Assembly (NCBI RefSeq): GCF_028606985.1
Contig: NZ_CP117416.1
Location: forward strand, 1,402,001 to 1,466,000
DNA: 64,000 nt
From: Paenibacillus kyungheensis
GTDB taxonomy: Bacteria > Bacillota > Bacilli > Paenibacillales > Paenibacillaceae
Reading direction: 5' to 3'
Part shown: one piece after another, positions 8,603-17,204 of the stretch
Layout of the letters: every line of letters begins with the position of its first letter
Numbering within the stretch: position 1 is the first letter of the stretch
The notes under the pieces: model-generated
What the model saw: only the letters and a program-made list of their open reading frames with translations
The model's database searches: none
Told to the model about the DNA's origin: nothing
Made by a program: the position numbers and the translations under genes

Positions 8603-9256
8603 ATGTTGGACTTTTCGATTCTTGTCGATTATTTGCCTTTATATTTGGAAGGGTTTCTGAATACGATCAAAGCGAGTGTACTGGCATTGATTGGTAGCTT
8701 TGTATTAGGAACGATTATTGCTATTTTCCGAATTAGTGGTGTGAAGCCATTACAGTGGTTCGGTACCGCTTATGTTGAATTTATACGAAATATTCCTATT
8801 TTGATCGTGGTGTTGTTTTTCTCTTGGGGATTACCTTCAATCGGTGTCAAATTAGATGGATTTGCCGCAGGTACATTAGGCTTAACCGTCTATACGTCGG
8901 CATTTATAGCAGAAGCGATTCGGGCAGGTATTCAATCAGTACCTAAAGGACAATCTGAAGCAGCTCGTTCAGCGGGAATGACTTATATTCAGACGATGAT
9001 TCATGTCATTTTGCCACAAGCGATCAAATTGGTTATTCCACCGCTTAGTAATCAATTTATTAATCTGATTAAAAACTCTTCTGTACTTACGATCGTAGCT
9101 GGTCTGGATCTGATGTATTTTTCAGACAAAATCAGTAGCGAAACATATGTTATCTTCAGTACTTATATTTTTGCAGCGATGTTCTATCTTGTGCTGACTT
9201 TACCAATGAGTTATGGAGCATCTGTATTAGAACGCAAATGGGCGAAAAATTCATAA
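8603..9256 (+). CDS. glnM: Amino-acid ABC transporter permease (GlnM type)
   Basis: 217 residues, His/Glu/Gln/Arg/opine permease family (HisM). It shows YLEGFLNTIKASVLALIGSF, the conserved VEFIRNIPILIVVLFFSWGL, and the EAA loop GQSEAARSAGMTYIQTMIHV followed by ILPQAIKLVIPPLSNQFINL. About five membrane helices. Ribosome site AAGGAGG (8586-8592) precedes the ATG. It pairs with the next gene to form the membrane channel. The gene suffix follows the B. subtilis glnQHMP naming and order. Confidence 0.87.
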   Translation: MLDFSILVDYLPLYLEGFLNTIKASVLALIGSFVLGTIIAIFRISGVKPLQWFGTAYVEFIRNIPILIVVLFFSWGLPSIGVKLDGFAAGTLGLTVYTSAFIAEAIRAGIQSVPKGQSEAARSAGMTYIQTMIHVILPQAIKLVIPPLSNQFINLIKNSSVLTIVAGLDLMYFSDKISSETYVIFSTYIFAAMFYLVLTLPMSYGASVLERKWAKNS

Positions 9257-9327
9257 CGATTGAGATAGAAACTCTCATAACACAGAAATAAAAAGTAAGA
9301 GTCAGAGGAACCAAAGGAGGGCAATCT

Positions 9328-9978
9328 ATGGATTTCATAGGAGCATATTCACCGGATAACTTGCGCTTTCTTATGGAAGGGCTGAAAATAACACTTTTTG
9401 TAGCCTTTATCGCTATTATACTTAGCTTTGTAATCGGCTGTATTGTCGGTACGATTCGGTACGCTAAAGTACCTATTTTATCCCCGATCTTAATGGTTAT
9501 AGTAGAAGTCTTGCGTAATTTGCCATTATTGCTTATTATTTTGTTTGTACAGTTTGGCTTGCCAGAGATTGGTATCAAAATGACGATCACCTTTGGAGCG
9601 ATTGTAGCATTAACTGCTTTTGAAGCTTCGATGATTTCGGAGATTGTACGTGCCGGTCTAACTTCGGTTCCCAAAGGACAAGTAGAAGCTGCACGTTCTT
9701 CAGGGCTTACGCAAATGCAAACGTTATGGCATATTGTGTTACCACAAGGACTACGCAAAATGGTTCCACCATTAGTGAGTCAGTTTATTTCGCTACTCAA
9801 AGATACGTCGTTAGCTGTTATTATTTCGCTTGCAGAATTAGTACACAATGCACAGATTATTATGGGACAAAATTCAAATTACCCGATTCCCATCTTATTA
9901 TTAATCGCTGTTATTTATTTTGTGATTAATTATGCGCTATCGTTAATTTCCAAACGGTTAGAAACCAAAACAGCTTAA
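9328..9978 (+). CDS. glnP: Amino-acid ABC transporter permease (GlnP type)
   Basis: 216 residues, second HisM-family permease: FLMEGLKITLFVAFIAIILS, VEVLRNLPLLLIILFVQFGL, and EAA loop GQVEAARSSGLTQMQTLWHI with VLPQGLRKMVPPLVSQFISL. Five predicted helices. AAAGGAGGGC lies 8 nt upstream of the start. It ends the transporter unit and is followed by a terminator. Confidence 0.87.
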   Translation: MDFIGAYSPDNLRFLMEGLKITLFVAFIAIILSFVIGCIVGTIRYAKVPILSPILMVIVEVLRNLPLLLIILFVQFGLPEIGIKMTITFGAIVALTAFEASMISEIVRAGLTSVPKGQVEAARSSGLTQMQTLWHIVLPQGLRKMVPPLVSQFISLLKDTSLAVIISLAELVHNAQIIMGQNSNYPIPILLLIAVIYFVINYALSLISKRLETKTA

Positions 9979-10006
9979 CATGGATCATTATGTGTGCCTT
10001 TATATC

Positions 10007-10034
10007 ACCGGTTTCCGCAGGGAAGCCGGTTTTT
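10007..10034 (+). terminator. Intrinsic terminator after glnP
   Basis: ACCGGTTTCC and GGAAGCCGGT with a GCAG loop, then TTTT. It separates the transporter from the two-component genes. Confidence 0.75.
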
Positions 10035-10096
10035 GGTATGTGAAATCAAGATTTGTAAGTAATTTGTAAAAGTATACAGCCTGAAAGGGAAAATGT

Positions 10097-11503
10097 ATGA
10101 TACCATATAAACAATTTCAAAATACTTTTTATAAGCTAATGACAAAGGTAAAGTACTCGTTAGTGAATCAGCAAGTCGCAGCAGAAACCAGTTCCAGAGG
10201 AGCGGAAGGACGGATGGCGACTTTTTTTAAAAATGAAAAAATCCAGATCCTTACTGTAGCAATCGGTACAGCAGTAGCTGGGGAATTTAAAATCAATCCG
10301 GTACAGGGTGATCTGTTCCGTATTGGTCTGGGTGGTAGTGCTTTTCTATTATTAATGTTATTGATGAATCGTCTGCCTTATTTGAAAACAGGGGTATTTA
10401 CTGCTTTGACGGTAGTTGTGTTTCGGATGGTGTTAGATTTTATTTCGGCACCTCATTTATTTTCAATCGAAGAAAGTGGACGTGTGCATACTTCAGCAGG
10501 GTTGTACTATATGACTTTTGCGATTGGAATGTTTGTTATTCAAAGTCGACTTCCTCAGATGAATCTACTGTTATTAAGTGGAGTGACTGCACTTATCGAC
10601 TTTGGCTCCAATACGGTCGAAATGATCTGTCGCTGGGGACTCACAGGTAGTGATATTATGATTCCAGCTACATGGGGCTATATTTTTCTAGTCGCTGTTA
10701 TTCGTGGATTTTTTACGACTGGATTATATAGCAGTATCGCTGTCAGTCAGATTCGTGCACTTCATAGTGAACAGAAAAAGCGGATGGAACAGATGTTAGC
10801 TGTCAATGCAGGCTTATATGGTGAAGTGTTTTATTTGCGCAAATCGATGGATACGATAGAACATCTAACCAGTAGCAGTTACCGATTGTATACCGATATG
10901 AAGCGAGAAGGTCTGACAGAATACAGCCAACGACAACTGAGTATTACCCAAGAAATACATGAAGTCAAAAAAGACTCACAACGTATTGCCGCAGGCTTAC
11001 TCAAATTATTTGATCAACAATCAAAAACGGTATTATCACTGTTCGAAATTCTCGATTATACAATACGCGGCAATCGTAAATATGCCACCATGTTAGACAA
11101 AAAAGTAACATTTACTGCTCGCTTAGAAGTGAATTATAGTACTTCTGAATATATTCCTTTGCTCACGATATTGAACAATTTGACATCTAATGCTGTCGAA
11201 GCTTTGGGTGAAAAGGGTTCGATTGAGGTCAGTGTATGTGAACAAGGACAAGATACGGTACTAACTGTGTATGATTCGGGTAAAGGAATAGAGCAACAAG
11301 CACGTGAATTGATTTTTGAACCTGGATTTACGACTAAATTTGCTCAAGGTGGAAGTGCGGCTACAGGCATAGGGCTTTCCCATGTACATGATATTGTATC
11401 TTCGCTAGGAGGACGTATTCAATTACAAGAAGCAGATACTTCACTATGGAAAACAGTCTTTGAAGTGAAATTACCAACGTTATTGTTGAAAAAGGGGGAA
11501 TAA
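10097..11503 (+). CDS. glnK: Sensor histidine kinase, GlnK (YcbA) type
   Basis: 468 residues. Several hydrophobic helices occupy about residues 50-215. The phospho-acceptor region reads SITQEIHEVKKDSQRIAAGL with His at about 288, characteristic of the GlnK/YcbA group and not of a standard HisKA box. ATP-binding motifs are NNLTSNAVEAL, DSGKGI, and GIGLSHVHDIVSSLGG. In B. subtilis GlnK-GlnL responds to glutamine and switches on glutaminase and a glutamine carrier. Here the pair follows a glutamine-type importer. The ribosome site of the first ATG is weak; an internal ATG at 10214 behind GCGGAAGGA is an alternative that would drop a 39-residue tail. The next gene starts one base after the stop. 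Confidence 0.82.
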   Translation: MIPYKQFQNTFYKLMTKVKYSLVNQQVAAETSSRGAEGRMATFFKNEKIQILTVAIGTAVAGEFKINPVQGDLFRIGLGGSAFLLLMLLMNRLPYLKTGVFTALTVVVFRMVLDFISAPHLFSIEESGRVHTSAGLYYMTFAIGMFVIQSRLPQMNLLLLSGVTALIDFGSNTVEMICRWGLTGSDIMIPATWGYIFLVAVIRGFFTTGLYSSIAVSQIRALHSEQKKRMEQMLAVNAGLYGEVFYLRKSMDTIEHLTSSSYRLYTDMKREGLTEYSQRQLSITQEIHEVKKDSQRIAAGLLKLFDQQSKTVLSLFEILDYTIRGNRKYATMLDKKVTFTARLEVNYSTSEYIPLLTILNNLTSNAVEALGEKGSIEVSVCEQGQDTVLTVYDSGKGIEQQARELIFEPGFTTKFAQGGSAATGIGLSHVHDIVSSLGGRIQLQEADTSLWKTVFEVKLPTLLLKKGE

Positions 11504-11504
11504 G

Positions 11505-12425
11505 ATGGCTTTATCTTTTTGTATTGTAGATGATGATCCAGCAACTCGTGCGATGCTTGAAAATATCATCAAAGAAAGTCAGCTTGGCGAAGTGATTGGT
11601 ACAGCACGCGGTGGGGAAGAAGGAACACGTATTATTTTAGAGACGCATCCTGATGTCGTGCTAATCGATTGGTTGATGCCGGATCAAGATGGATTAGAAA
11701 CGATTACCCAATTGAAGCGTCAAGGCTATCATGGCAAATACGTTATGATCTCGCAGATTGAAAATCAAGAAATGGTAGGCGAAGCTTATCAATCCGGGAT
11801 TGAATTTTTTATTCGTAAGCCGATCAACCGGATAGAAGTAGAATCAGTACTGTCTCGGGTGAGTGAGCATACAGAAATCAAGCATTATTTGAATGAGCTC
11901 AAATCATCTTTATCCAAACTGGATACCCTTAGTCAGATATCACCTCATACGTCTTCTTCTACATCTGTGAAGCCACGAACAGTCGATGATATGGTACGTC
12001 CTATTTATATGAATCTAGGGATCGTAGGCGAATCAGGGTGTGGTGATTTGACAGCGATTATGGAAATCCTTTTGGAACAACAAGGTAAGCCAGGTTCATT
12101 TCCACCTCTTCGACAATTGTATGAAGCCGCAGCGAGTCGTTACAAGCATACTCCACGCGAAGTCGATAAAGAAGCCAAAGCGATTGAGCAACGCATCAGA
12201 CGGACAGTGACAACAGCGCTGAATCATTTAGCTTCGATAGGGTTAACCGATTATGGTAATCCCAAGTTTGAACATTATGCGCCACTGTATTTCGACTTTG
12301 AAGATATTCGTGCCAAAATGAAAGAAATCGATGAAGAGCGAGACGATGGCAAAAGCAAAGTCAGTATCAAAAAGTTTTTGCAAGTGTTATATCTAGAAGC
12401 ACTCGACCAGATGAAAAATAGATAA
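11505..12425 (+). CDS. glnL: Response regulator, GlnL (YcbB) type
   Basis: 306 residues. N-terminal receiver domain with acidic FCIVDDDP, phospho-acceptor Asp55 in LIDWLMPDQDG, and the Lys in FFIRKPINR. The C-terminal half (about 165-306: LGIVGESGCGDLTAIMEILL, then SIKKFLQVLYLEALDQMK) matches the YcbB DNA-binding domain specific to this group. Partner of the kinase one base upstream; it should activate glutamine uptake or use genes. It is followed by a long convergent hairpin. Confidence 0.85.
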   Translation: MALSFCIVDDDPATRAMLENIIKESQLGEVIGTARGGEEGTRIILETHPDVVLIDWLMPDQDGLETITQLKRQGYHGKYVMISQIENQEMVGEAYQSGIEFFIRKPINRIEVESVLSRVSEHTEIKHYLNELKSSLSKLDTLSQISPHTSSSTSVKPRTVDDMVRPIYMNLGIVGESGCGDLTAIMEILLEQQGKPGSFPPLRQLYEAAASRYKHTPREVDKEAKAIEQRIRRTVTTALNHLASIGLTDYGNPKFEHYAPLYFDFEDIRAKMKEIDEERDDGKSKVSIKKFLQVLYLEALDQMKNR

Positions 12426-12446
12426 TAGAGTCAGAACGCATAAAAA

Positions 12447-12526
12447 AGCACCTTCCGAAGAGTATAGGATTATCTAGCACATAATGATGCAGATGATCCT
12501 ATACTCCTTGGCAAGGTGCTTGTTTG
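12447..12526. terminator. Long convergent terminator hairpin
   Basis: AAGCACCTT with GAGTATAGGATTATCT (left arm) pairs with GATGATCCTATACTC and AAGGTGCTT (right arm), with small internal bulges. A-rich on the left, T-rich on the right, so it can stop transcription from both glnL (+) and the HAD gene (-). Confidence 0.8.
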
Positions 12527-12555
12527 TTACATACGATTTTCAGATGAAAGCTATA

Positions 12556-13353
12556 TTAAGCGTTCAAAATAAATTTCTCAATTACTTCTTTTACGCCATC
12601 TTCATTATTGCTAGCAGAAATGTAATCAGCAATATCTTTTAGAGGTTGAATCGCATTACCCATCGCTACGCCCAGACCCGCTACTTCTAACATTTCATGA
12701 TCATTCCAAGAATCACCTACAGCGATTGCATTTTTTAGATCACAATTGAAATAATCTGCAAGGAACGTGAGTGCAGCCCCTTTAGTTCCTTCTTTGTGCA
12801 TAATTTCAAGGAATTGAGGTTTGGACTTGGTGATATGAACACTGTCGCCTAGCAATTCACGCAAAATAGGTTGTAATTCATCTAAAAATGCAGGATCATC
12901 AATAATTAGCATTTTAGGTGTAGGTTGCTCAATCAATTTGTTGAAGTCAGGTTCGATATGGTACTGTGTACCGTTCAATGTTGCATAATCAATCAAATGT
13001 TGATTTACTTCACGCGCATATAATTTATCATCGATATAGGTTTGCAAATGCAAATTGTGTTCGATGCAATATTCAAATAATTTACGAGCGGCTTCGATCG
13101 GTACATAACGCTCATACAATACTTTTTCATCCATCAAGTTTTTAACCAATGCCCCTTGATACGTAATAATCGGTACATTAAGTCCTGTTTGACGAGCGAT
13201 CGCTTGAGCAGAAGCATAAGCACGACCTGTAGCGAGTGTCACCACTACATCTTTGGCTACAGCTTGTTCAAGAGCAGTCTGTGTAGCAGGTGTTACTTCT
13301 TTATTATCATTGATCAGTGTATCGTCGATATCGATTGCGATTAATTTATACAT
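12556..13353 (-). CDS. Cof-type HAD-IIB phosphatase
   Basis: 265 residues, standard length. Motif I IDIDDTLIND near the N terminus, motif II TLATGRAYASAQAIA, and motif IV AVGDSWNDHEMLEVAGLGVA with the Cof-type GDxxND metal site. Family members dephosphorylate sugar phosphates, FMN, or pyridoxal phosphate; the substrate cannot be read from sequence. AAGGAGAG lies just ahead of the ATG. It lies 30 bp downstream of lplJ on the same strand and probably shares its transcript. Confidence 0.9.
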   Translation of the reverse strand: MYKLIAIDIDDTLINDNKEVTPATQTALEQAVAKDVVVTLATGRAYASAQAIARQTGLNVPIITYQGALVKNLMDEKVLYERYVPIEAARKLFEYCIEHNLHLQTYIDDKLYAREVNQHLIDYATLNGTQYHIEPDFNKLIEQPTPKMLIIDDPAFLDELQPILRELLGDSVHITKSKPQFLEIMHKEGTKGAALTFLADYFNCDLKNAIAVGDSWNDHEMLEVAGLGVAMGNAIQPLKDIADYISASNNEDGVKEVIEKFILNA

Positions 13354-13383
13354 GTAGGTAACTCTCCTTTTATCTATCTCATT

Positions 13384-14385
13384 CTAGTCTTGCAAAAATA
13401 CCAATCCAACAAATTCGTCTAATTCAATATTACCAAAATAGTGCTTAATATCTGTATCAGCAAGTGCTGTCTGTACTGCACTTTCTTCATAACGCTGACC
13501 ACGCAATTTATTTTCAATATCTGCTACATCGCCTATACCGAAAAAGTCACCATAGATTTTGATCTCATGAATATGACCGTCTTTGATATCCATACGTAGA
13601 TCGATAATCCCTACAGGGAATTTGCGAGTATGCTTGATATTGGATTCAGGTGATTGACCATAGTTCCAATCCCAGTTCCGGTAACGTTCGGCAGAGATTT
13701 CGTGGATTTTTTTCCAATCGTCTTCTGTCAGCACATATTGAGGCACTTCGGAAGGTTCGACACCGAAAATATGGCGCAAAATATCGTCGCGGAATTGCTC
13801 CATCGTTAACGGTTTTTCCAAAAACTCAGTGATATTTGCTACACGACTACGAACTGATTTGGTACTTTTGGATTTGAACTTCTCTGGATTTACTTTAAGA
13901 GCAGATTGTACATTATCCAGTTCAGAATCAAACATCAATGTACCATGACTGAACATCCGTCCACGTGTAGAAAATTGTGCATTTCCTGAAATTTTGCGTT
14001 CACCGACTTGAAGATCATTACGTCCAGACAATTCAGCATTAACGCCAAATTGATGCAATGCTTCAACCACCGGTTGAGTAAACTTACGGAAGTTATGGAA
14101 CGATTGACCGTCATCTTTGGTCAAAAAGCTAAAACTTAAATTCCCTAGATCATGGTACACTGCTCCACCACCAGAAAGACGACGCACGACATGAATATGA
14201 TTTTCTTTTACATATTCAGCGTTAATCTCTTCGATCGTGTTCTGATGCTTACCGATAATGATTGAGGGTTCATTAATATAAAAAAGCAGGTAGCTATCAT
14301 CCATTGGCAAATGTTTAAGTACGAATTCTTCGATTGCCAGATTGATGGTTGGATCGTGAATTCCCTGATTATCAATAAAAAGCAT
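13384..14385 (-). CDS. lplJ: Lipoate-protein ligase (LplA/LplJ family)
   Basis: 333 residues. The catalytic/lipoyl-binding motif VRRLSGGGAVYHDLGNLSFS lies at 67-86, with the IIIGKHQNT block upstream and the C-terminal accessory domain. It attaches scavenged lipoate (through lipoyl-AMP) to E2 and GcvH lysines. The start at 14385 (MLFIDNQG) follows GGAGGA with good spacing. A further upstream ATG at 14412 would include nine residues that contain the ribosome site. The upstream 617-bp gap holds the unusual structures listed below. Confidence 0.9.
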   Translation of the reverse strand: MLFIDNQGIHDPTINLAIEEFVLKHLPMDDSYLLFYINEPSIIIGKHQNTIEEINAEYVKENHIHVVRRLSGGGAVYHDLGNLSFSFLTKDDGQSFHNFRKFTQPVVEALHQFGVNAELSGRNDLQVGERKISGNAQFSTRGRMFSHGTLMFDSELDNVQSALKVNPEKFKSKSTKSVRSRVANITEFLEKPLTMEQFRDDILRHIFGVEPSEVPQYVLTEDDWKKIHEISAERYRNWDWNYGQSPESNIKHTRKFPVGIIDLRMDIKDGHIHEIKIYGDFFGIGDVADIENKLRGQRYEESAVQTALADTDIKHYFGNIELDEFVGLVFLQD

Positions 14386-14434
14386 GATTCTTCCTCCGTT
14401 TGTACTCATCATTAACAGATTTTTATCAAAAAGT

Positions 14435-14464
14435 ATGGTAAATTGTCTGCTTTCTTATTGTAAA
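14435..14464 (-). promoter_or_regulatory. Candidate promoter of lplJ
   Basis: On the minus strand TTTACA and TACCAT are separated by 18 bp and lie about 50 bp ahead of the start codon. The match is moderate, and no other regulatory motif was recognised. Confidence 0.3.
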
Positions 14465-14485
14465 CCAAACAATAGGAAAATATAA

Positions 14486-14518
14486 GGGGGAGGGGGATTG
14501 AAAAGGGGGTGGGTGGGG
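14486..14518 (+). other. Intergenic G-quadruplex motif
   Basis: Five G runs, of lengths 5, 5, 5, 3 and 4, stand within 33 bases, with loops of 1, 8, 1 and 1 nt. The last three runs (GGGGGTGGGTGGGG) have single-base loops, the most stable class. The motif is on the strand opposite to lplJ transcription, so it would form in the non-template DNA strand only if the template is defined on +, and not in the lplJ RNA, which carries C runs. Whether it folds in the cell is unknown. Confidence 0.65.
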
Positions 14519-14533
14519 AGCTGAGAAGGCTGC

Positions 14534-14649
14534 GGGGATCAGTTCTTCTTGTCGTCGCTGTTGTAAAGGAATCCCTTTGAATAACCGCTTAGCGGTCGGG
14601 ATTTCTTTACAAAGGCGAGCGCTTCGCTCTTTCAGAAGAATTGATCCCC
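14534..14649. repeat. Large branched inverted-repeat element in intergenic DNA
   Basis: Outer arms GGGGATCAGTTCTTCT (14534-14549) and AGAAGAATTGATCCCC (14634-14649) pair with a single G-U. Inner arms TTGTAAAGGAATCCC (14561-14575) and GGGATTTCTTTACAA (14598-14612) also pair with one G-U. The tip is a small hairpin ACCGC-TTA-GCGGT (14584-14596), and a side hairpin GAGCG-CTT-CGCTC lies at about 14617-14629. The substitutions keep pairing. The element sits between lplJ and the chemoreceptor gene and encodes no credible protein. It could be a REP/MITE-like repeat or a structured RNA. Confidence 0.75.
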
Positions 14650-14821
14650 TCCGCTGGGTATCGGCTAGGGAGAAAATGCTCAAACCCGGGGGGAGAAGGG
14701 CAGAAAAGATAAGGTGGTACAGGGAGTAGGGGATGAAAATAGGTGGGGGGAGTGAAGTGGGGAGGTGTAATAGAAAAGAACGTGAACAAGAAAGATGAAA
14801 AAGGAAATAGTATAGGGAATG

Positions 14822-14848
14822 GATATAGATATAGATATAGATATAGAT
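14822..14848 (+). repeat. Short tandem repeat, GATATA x4.5
   Basis: Four perfect copies of GATATA followed by GAT, in a purine-rich stretch of the same intergenic region. This kind of repeat can change copy number by slippage. It is far from any start codon (over 400 bp from lplJ), so a phase-variation role is doubtful. Confidence 0.7.
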
Positions 14849-14913
14849 GGTGGGATATTAAGAAAGGGTAATAGGGATTTGGTTGAGGGGGAAGTGGAAT
14901 GAATGTGGATTTG

Positions 14914-14951
14914 AAAAAAAAGGCCAGTATAGCTTGATGGCTATACTGGTC
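14914..14951 (-). terminator. Intrinsic terminator of the chemoreceptor gene
   Basis: GGCCAGTATAGC and GCTATACTGGTC pair around a 6-nt loop. The A run at 14914-14921 becomes the U tract on the minus strand. About 50 bp downstream of the mcp stop. Confidence 0.85.
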
Positions 14952-15002
14952 TGGATGGGATTTGTGGATATAAGTTTTTTTGGTATATGGTTGGCAAATG
15001 GA

Positions 15003-16694
15003 TTAGATTTTGAATTTGCTCACGATATTTTGTAGAGATAGAGCTTCGTTGTTGAGTTCGCGCATGATTTCCACATAGGCTAACATTTCGCCGGATTGAC
15101 GTTCGGCGTTTTTGGCGATGGCTTTGACGTTGGATAGGGATTTGTGAGTGATTTCGGCAGTTTCGTCGACTGAAGCGCTCACTTCTTCTGAACCAGCAGA
15201 GATTTCTTGGGTAGCAGCTGATGCAGATTGAACAGTTTGGTTAGCAATTTGCATCATTTCGACAAAGCGATTGAAAGCTTCGCCTGCTTGTTGAACTAAC
15301 TCTGTTCCTGATCTAACTTCGTTATTGACGATATCCATTGATTGTGTCGATTTTTGAGATTCTTCGCGAATCGATTCTAACGCTTCTTCGATTTCATAAG
15401 TAGAGTGACGGGATTGCTCAGCAAGCTTACCTACTTCTTGAGCAACAACAGCGAATCCGCGTCCATGTTCGCCTGCACGAGCGGCTTCAATCGAAGCATT
15501 TAGGGAAAGCATACGGATTTGTTTGGTGATATCGCTCATTGCTACTAGAATTTGACTGATTGATTCAGAACGGTCGATTAATGTCTGTACAGATAATTTG
15601 GTATCCTGTACTGCTTGCTCAACAGAACCCATTTGTGTAACAGCTTGTTGTGCCATTTGGTTACCGGTAATTGCGCTATCTGAAGCATCACCAATCTGTT
15701 CTGAAATTTCAGCGGTAGATGAAGCAATATGCTGAATACCTGTAGTGATTTCTTCCATCGCACGTGCATTTTCAGAAGTGGTATTAGCGATCATTTCACT
15801 ACCTGATTCGATACTGGTTACAGATTGAACTGATTGATCCACCATATGTTGCATTTTGTTTAAGCGTGTAGTTAATGCTTCTGTACCTACAGCTACTTTG
15901 TCTGAACTATCCAATACTTGATGAACCATTGTTCGCAAGTTCTCGGTCATCAGGCGGAATCCACGAGCCAATTGAGCAATCTCATCATTTCCTGTCATTT
16001 TGATCTCTTGTTGTAGATTACCTTCTGCGACTAGACGAGTATGACGAACCAGACGGGCAAGAGGAAGAGTGATTTTACGACTGAATTTGTAAGCGACCCA
16101 TAGACATACGGCAAGAGCCACAATTGCTACAATTACAGTTGTCCAAATTAAGTTAGAAATAATTCCATTTACAAAACTAGCATCCATACTAGCTGCGACA
16201 ATTACTGAACTACCCGGTACGCGATAATAATAAGTTACTGTAGAACCAGCATCGGTCTGATATAAATCTGTCAAAAGCTTGCCTTGTGACATTGCAGTAT
16301 TGATATTGTCACTTAATTGAACTTCTTGCTTGTCTTTAAAATTTTTGGAGCTATTCGCTACAGCTTCTACAACGGCTTTATTTTCTTCAATCCGAAGTAG
16401 ATATAGATTATCCAATTGATAGGCTTGAAGTTGAGTTTCTAAGTATGTTTCGATCTTCATGATCTCGCCACTGTTGCCTTGTGCTGCTTGCATAGCTTGT
16501 GTATTATCCATTCCTTTGATAATACCATCCATAGCGATATTCAACACCTGACGGAATTGAGGAACTACATTTTGATTGATTATTCTTTGAGTCATAAAGA
16601 AAAAGAAAAGACTGAGTACAATACAGACTGCTACAATAAGTAAAGCGAACGTCACCATAATTTTACGGCTAATAAATTGATTGATTCTGAACAT
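15003..16694 (-). CDS. Methyl-accepting chemotaxis protein
   Basis: 563 residues. Membrane helix at about 12-34, an extracellular sensor of about 150 residues (Cache-like size), second helix at about 183-203, HAMP domain to about 260, then a long coiled-coil signalling domain. The hairpin tip [18 protein letters not shown] and [17 protein letters not shown] lies around residues 395-425. It relays ligand binding to CheA/CheW at the cell pole. The ligand cannot be inferred. Its sensor is unlike those of the tandem receptors at 38.4-43 kb. No clear sigma-D promoter was found upstream. Confidence 0.92.
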   Translation of the reverse strand: MFRINQFISRKIMVTFALLIVAVCIVLSLFFFFMTQRIINQNVVPQFRQVLNIAMDGIIKGMDNTQAMQAAQGNSGEIMKIETYLETQLQAYQLDNLYLLRIEENKAVVEAVANSSKNFKDKQEVQLSDNINTAMSQGKLLTDLYQTDAGSTVTYYYRVPGSSVIVAASMDASFVNGIISNLIWTTVIVAIVALAVCLWVAYKFSRKITLPLARLVRHTRLVAEGNLQQEIKMTGNDEIAQLARGFRLMTENLRTMVHQVLDSSDKVAVGTEALTTRLNKMQHMVDQSVQSVTSIESGSEMIANTTSENARAMEEITTGIQHIASSTAEISEQIGDASDSAITGNQMAQQAVTQMGSVEQAVQDTKLSVQTLIDRSESISQILVAMSDITKQIRMLSLNASIEAARAGEHGRGFAVVAQEVGKLAEQSRHSTYEIEEALESIREESQKSTQSMDIVNNEVRSGTELVQQAGEAFNRFVEMMQIANQTVQSASAATQEISAGSEEVSASVDETAEITHKSLSNVKAIAKNAERQSGEMLAYVEIMRELNNEALSLQNIVSKFKI

Positions 16695-17143
16695 GCAAAC
16701 TTACCCCTTCCCATACTTAAAAACAGTTACTCTTTCTTTCATCAAAAAGTAGCTAAACAACCTTTTCCAACTGACCCCTAGTGACGTGACAAAATGTGAC
16801 ATAGATAATTGCGCAAATATTCCAAGTGAAACAAACTAAATATACAATTCTATGTATATTTTAAGTAAAAAGAACTATATTTATTCGACCCCTCTCAATA
16901 TCCATCCTATTTAAACAGGTTTATCTGTAAATATGACATGAATAATTGCGTATATAAGCTTAAAGTACTGAGTAAAAAGATACAAATAATTATCTATATT
17001 ATATCAATCGACCACTGTTTGAATAGGTATTTTTTCATTTATTTAGCTATAAAACTAATTTTTTTCTATAAAAAGCGCAAAAATTGTAGAAAAAGCATGA
17101 TGAATATATCTTATAAATAACCCTACCTGTTTACTAGACATTA
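16695..17143. other. Divergent intergenic region between mcp and tcyP
   Basis: AT-rich, about 450 bp. Three copies of GTGAC stand close together (16781-16785, 16786-16790, 16796-16800). An open frame at 16938-17120 has no ribosome site and low-complexity composition, so I do not regard it as a gene. No riboswitch or SAM-box pattern was seen ahead of the cystine carrier. Confidence 0.4.
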
Positions 17144-17152
17144 TGCTAAAAT
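17144..17152 (+). promoter_or_regulatory. Extended -10 promoter of tcyP
   Basis: TGCTAAAAT gives TAAAAT with an upstream TG, 53 bp ahead of the start codon. The -35 is poor. Confidence 0.35.
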
Positions 17153-17204
17153 GAAATGCGACTCGCTATTCAGTCACTACATATATATCAAAAGGGGTGT
17201 CAAA

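Noticed and set aside
9156-9758. 200-residue minus-strand frame over glnM and glnP
   Set aside because: Antisense shadow of two clear permease genes, with no ribosome site and no recognisable domain.
14426-14789. Pro/His-rich minus-strand frames in the lplJ-mcp gap
   Set aside because: They run through the branched inverted repeat and G-rich tract; no ribosome site, and composition explained by the purine skew.
16938-17120. 60-residue frame upstream of tcyP
   Set aside because: Low-complexity Ile/Lys/Tyr composition expected from AT-rich DNA; no ribosome site.
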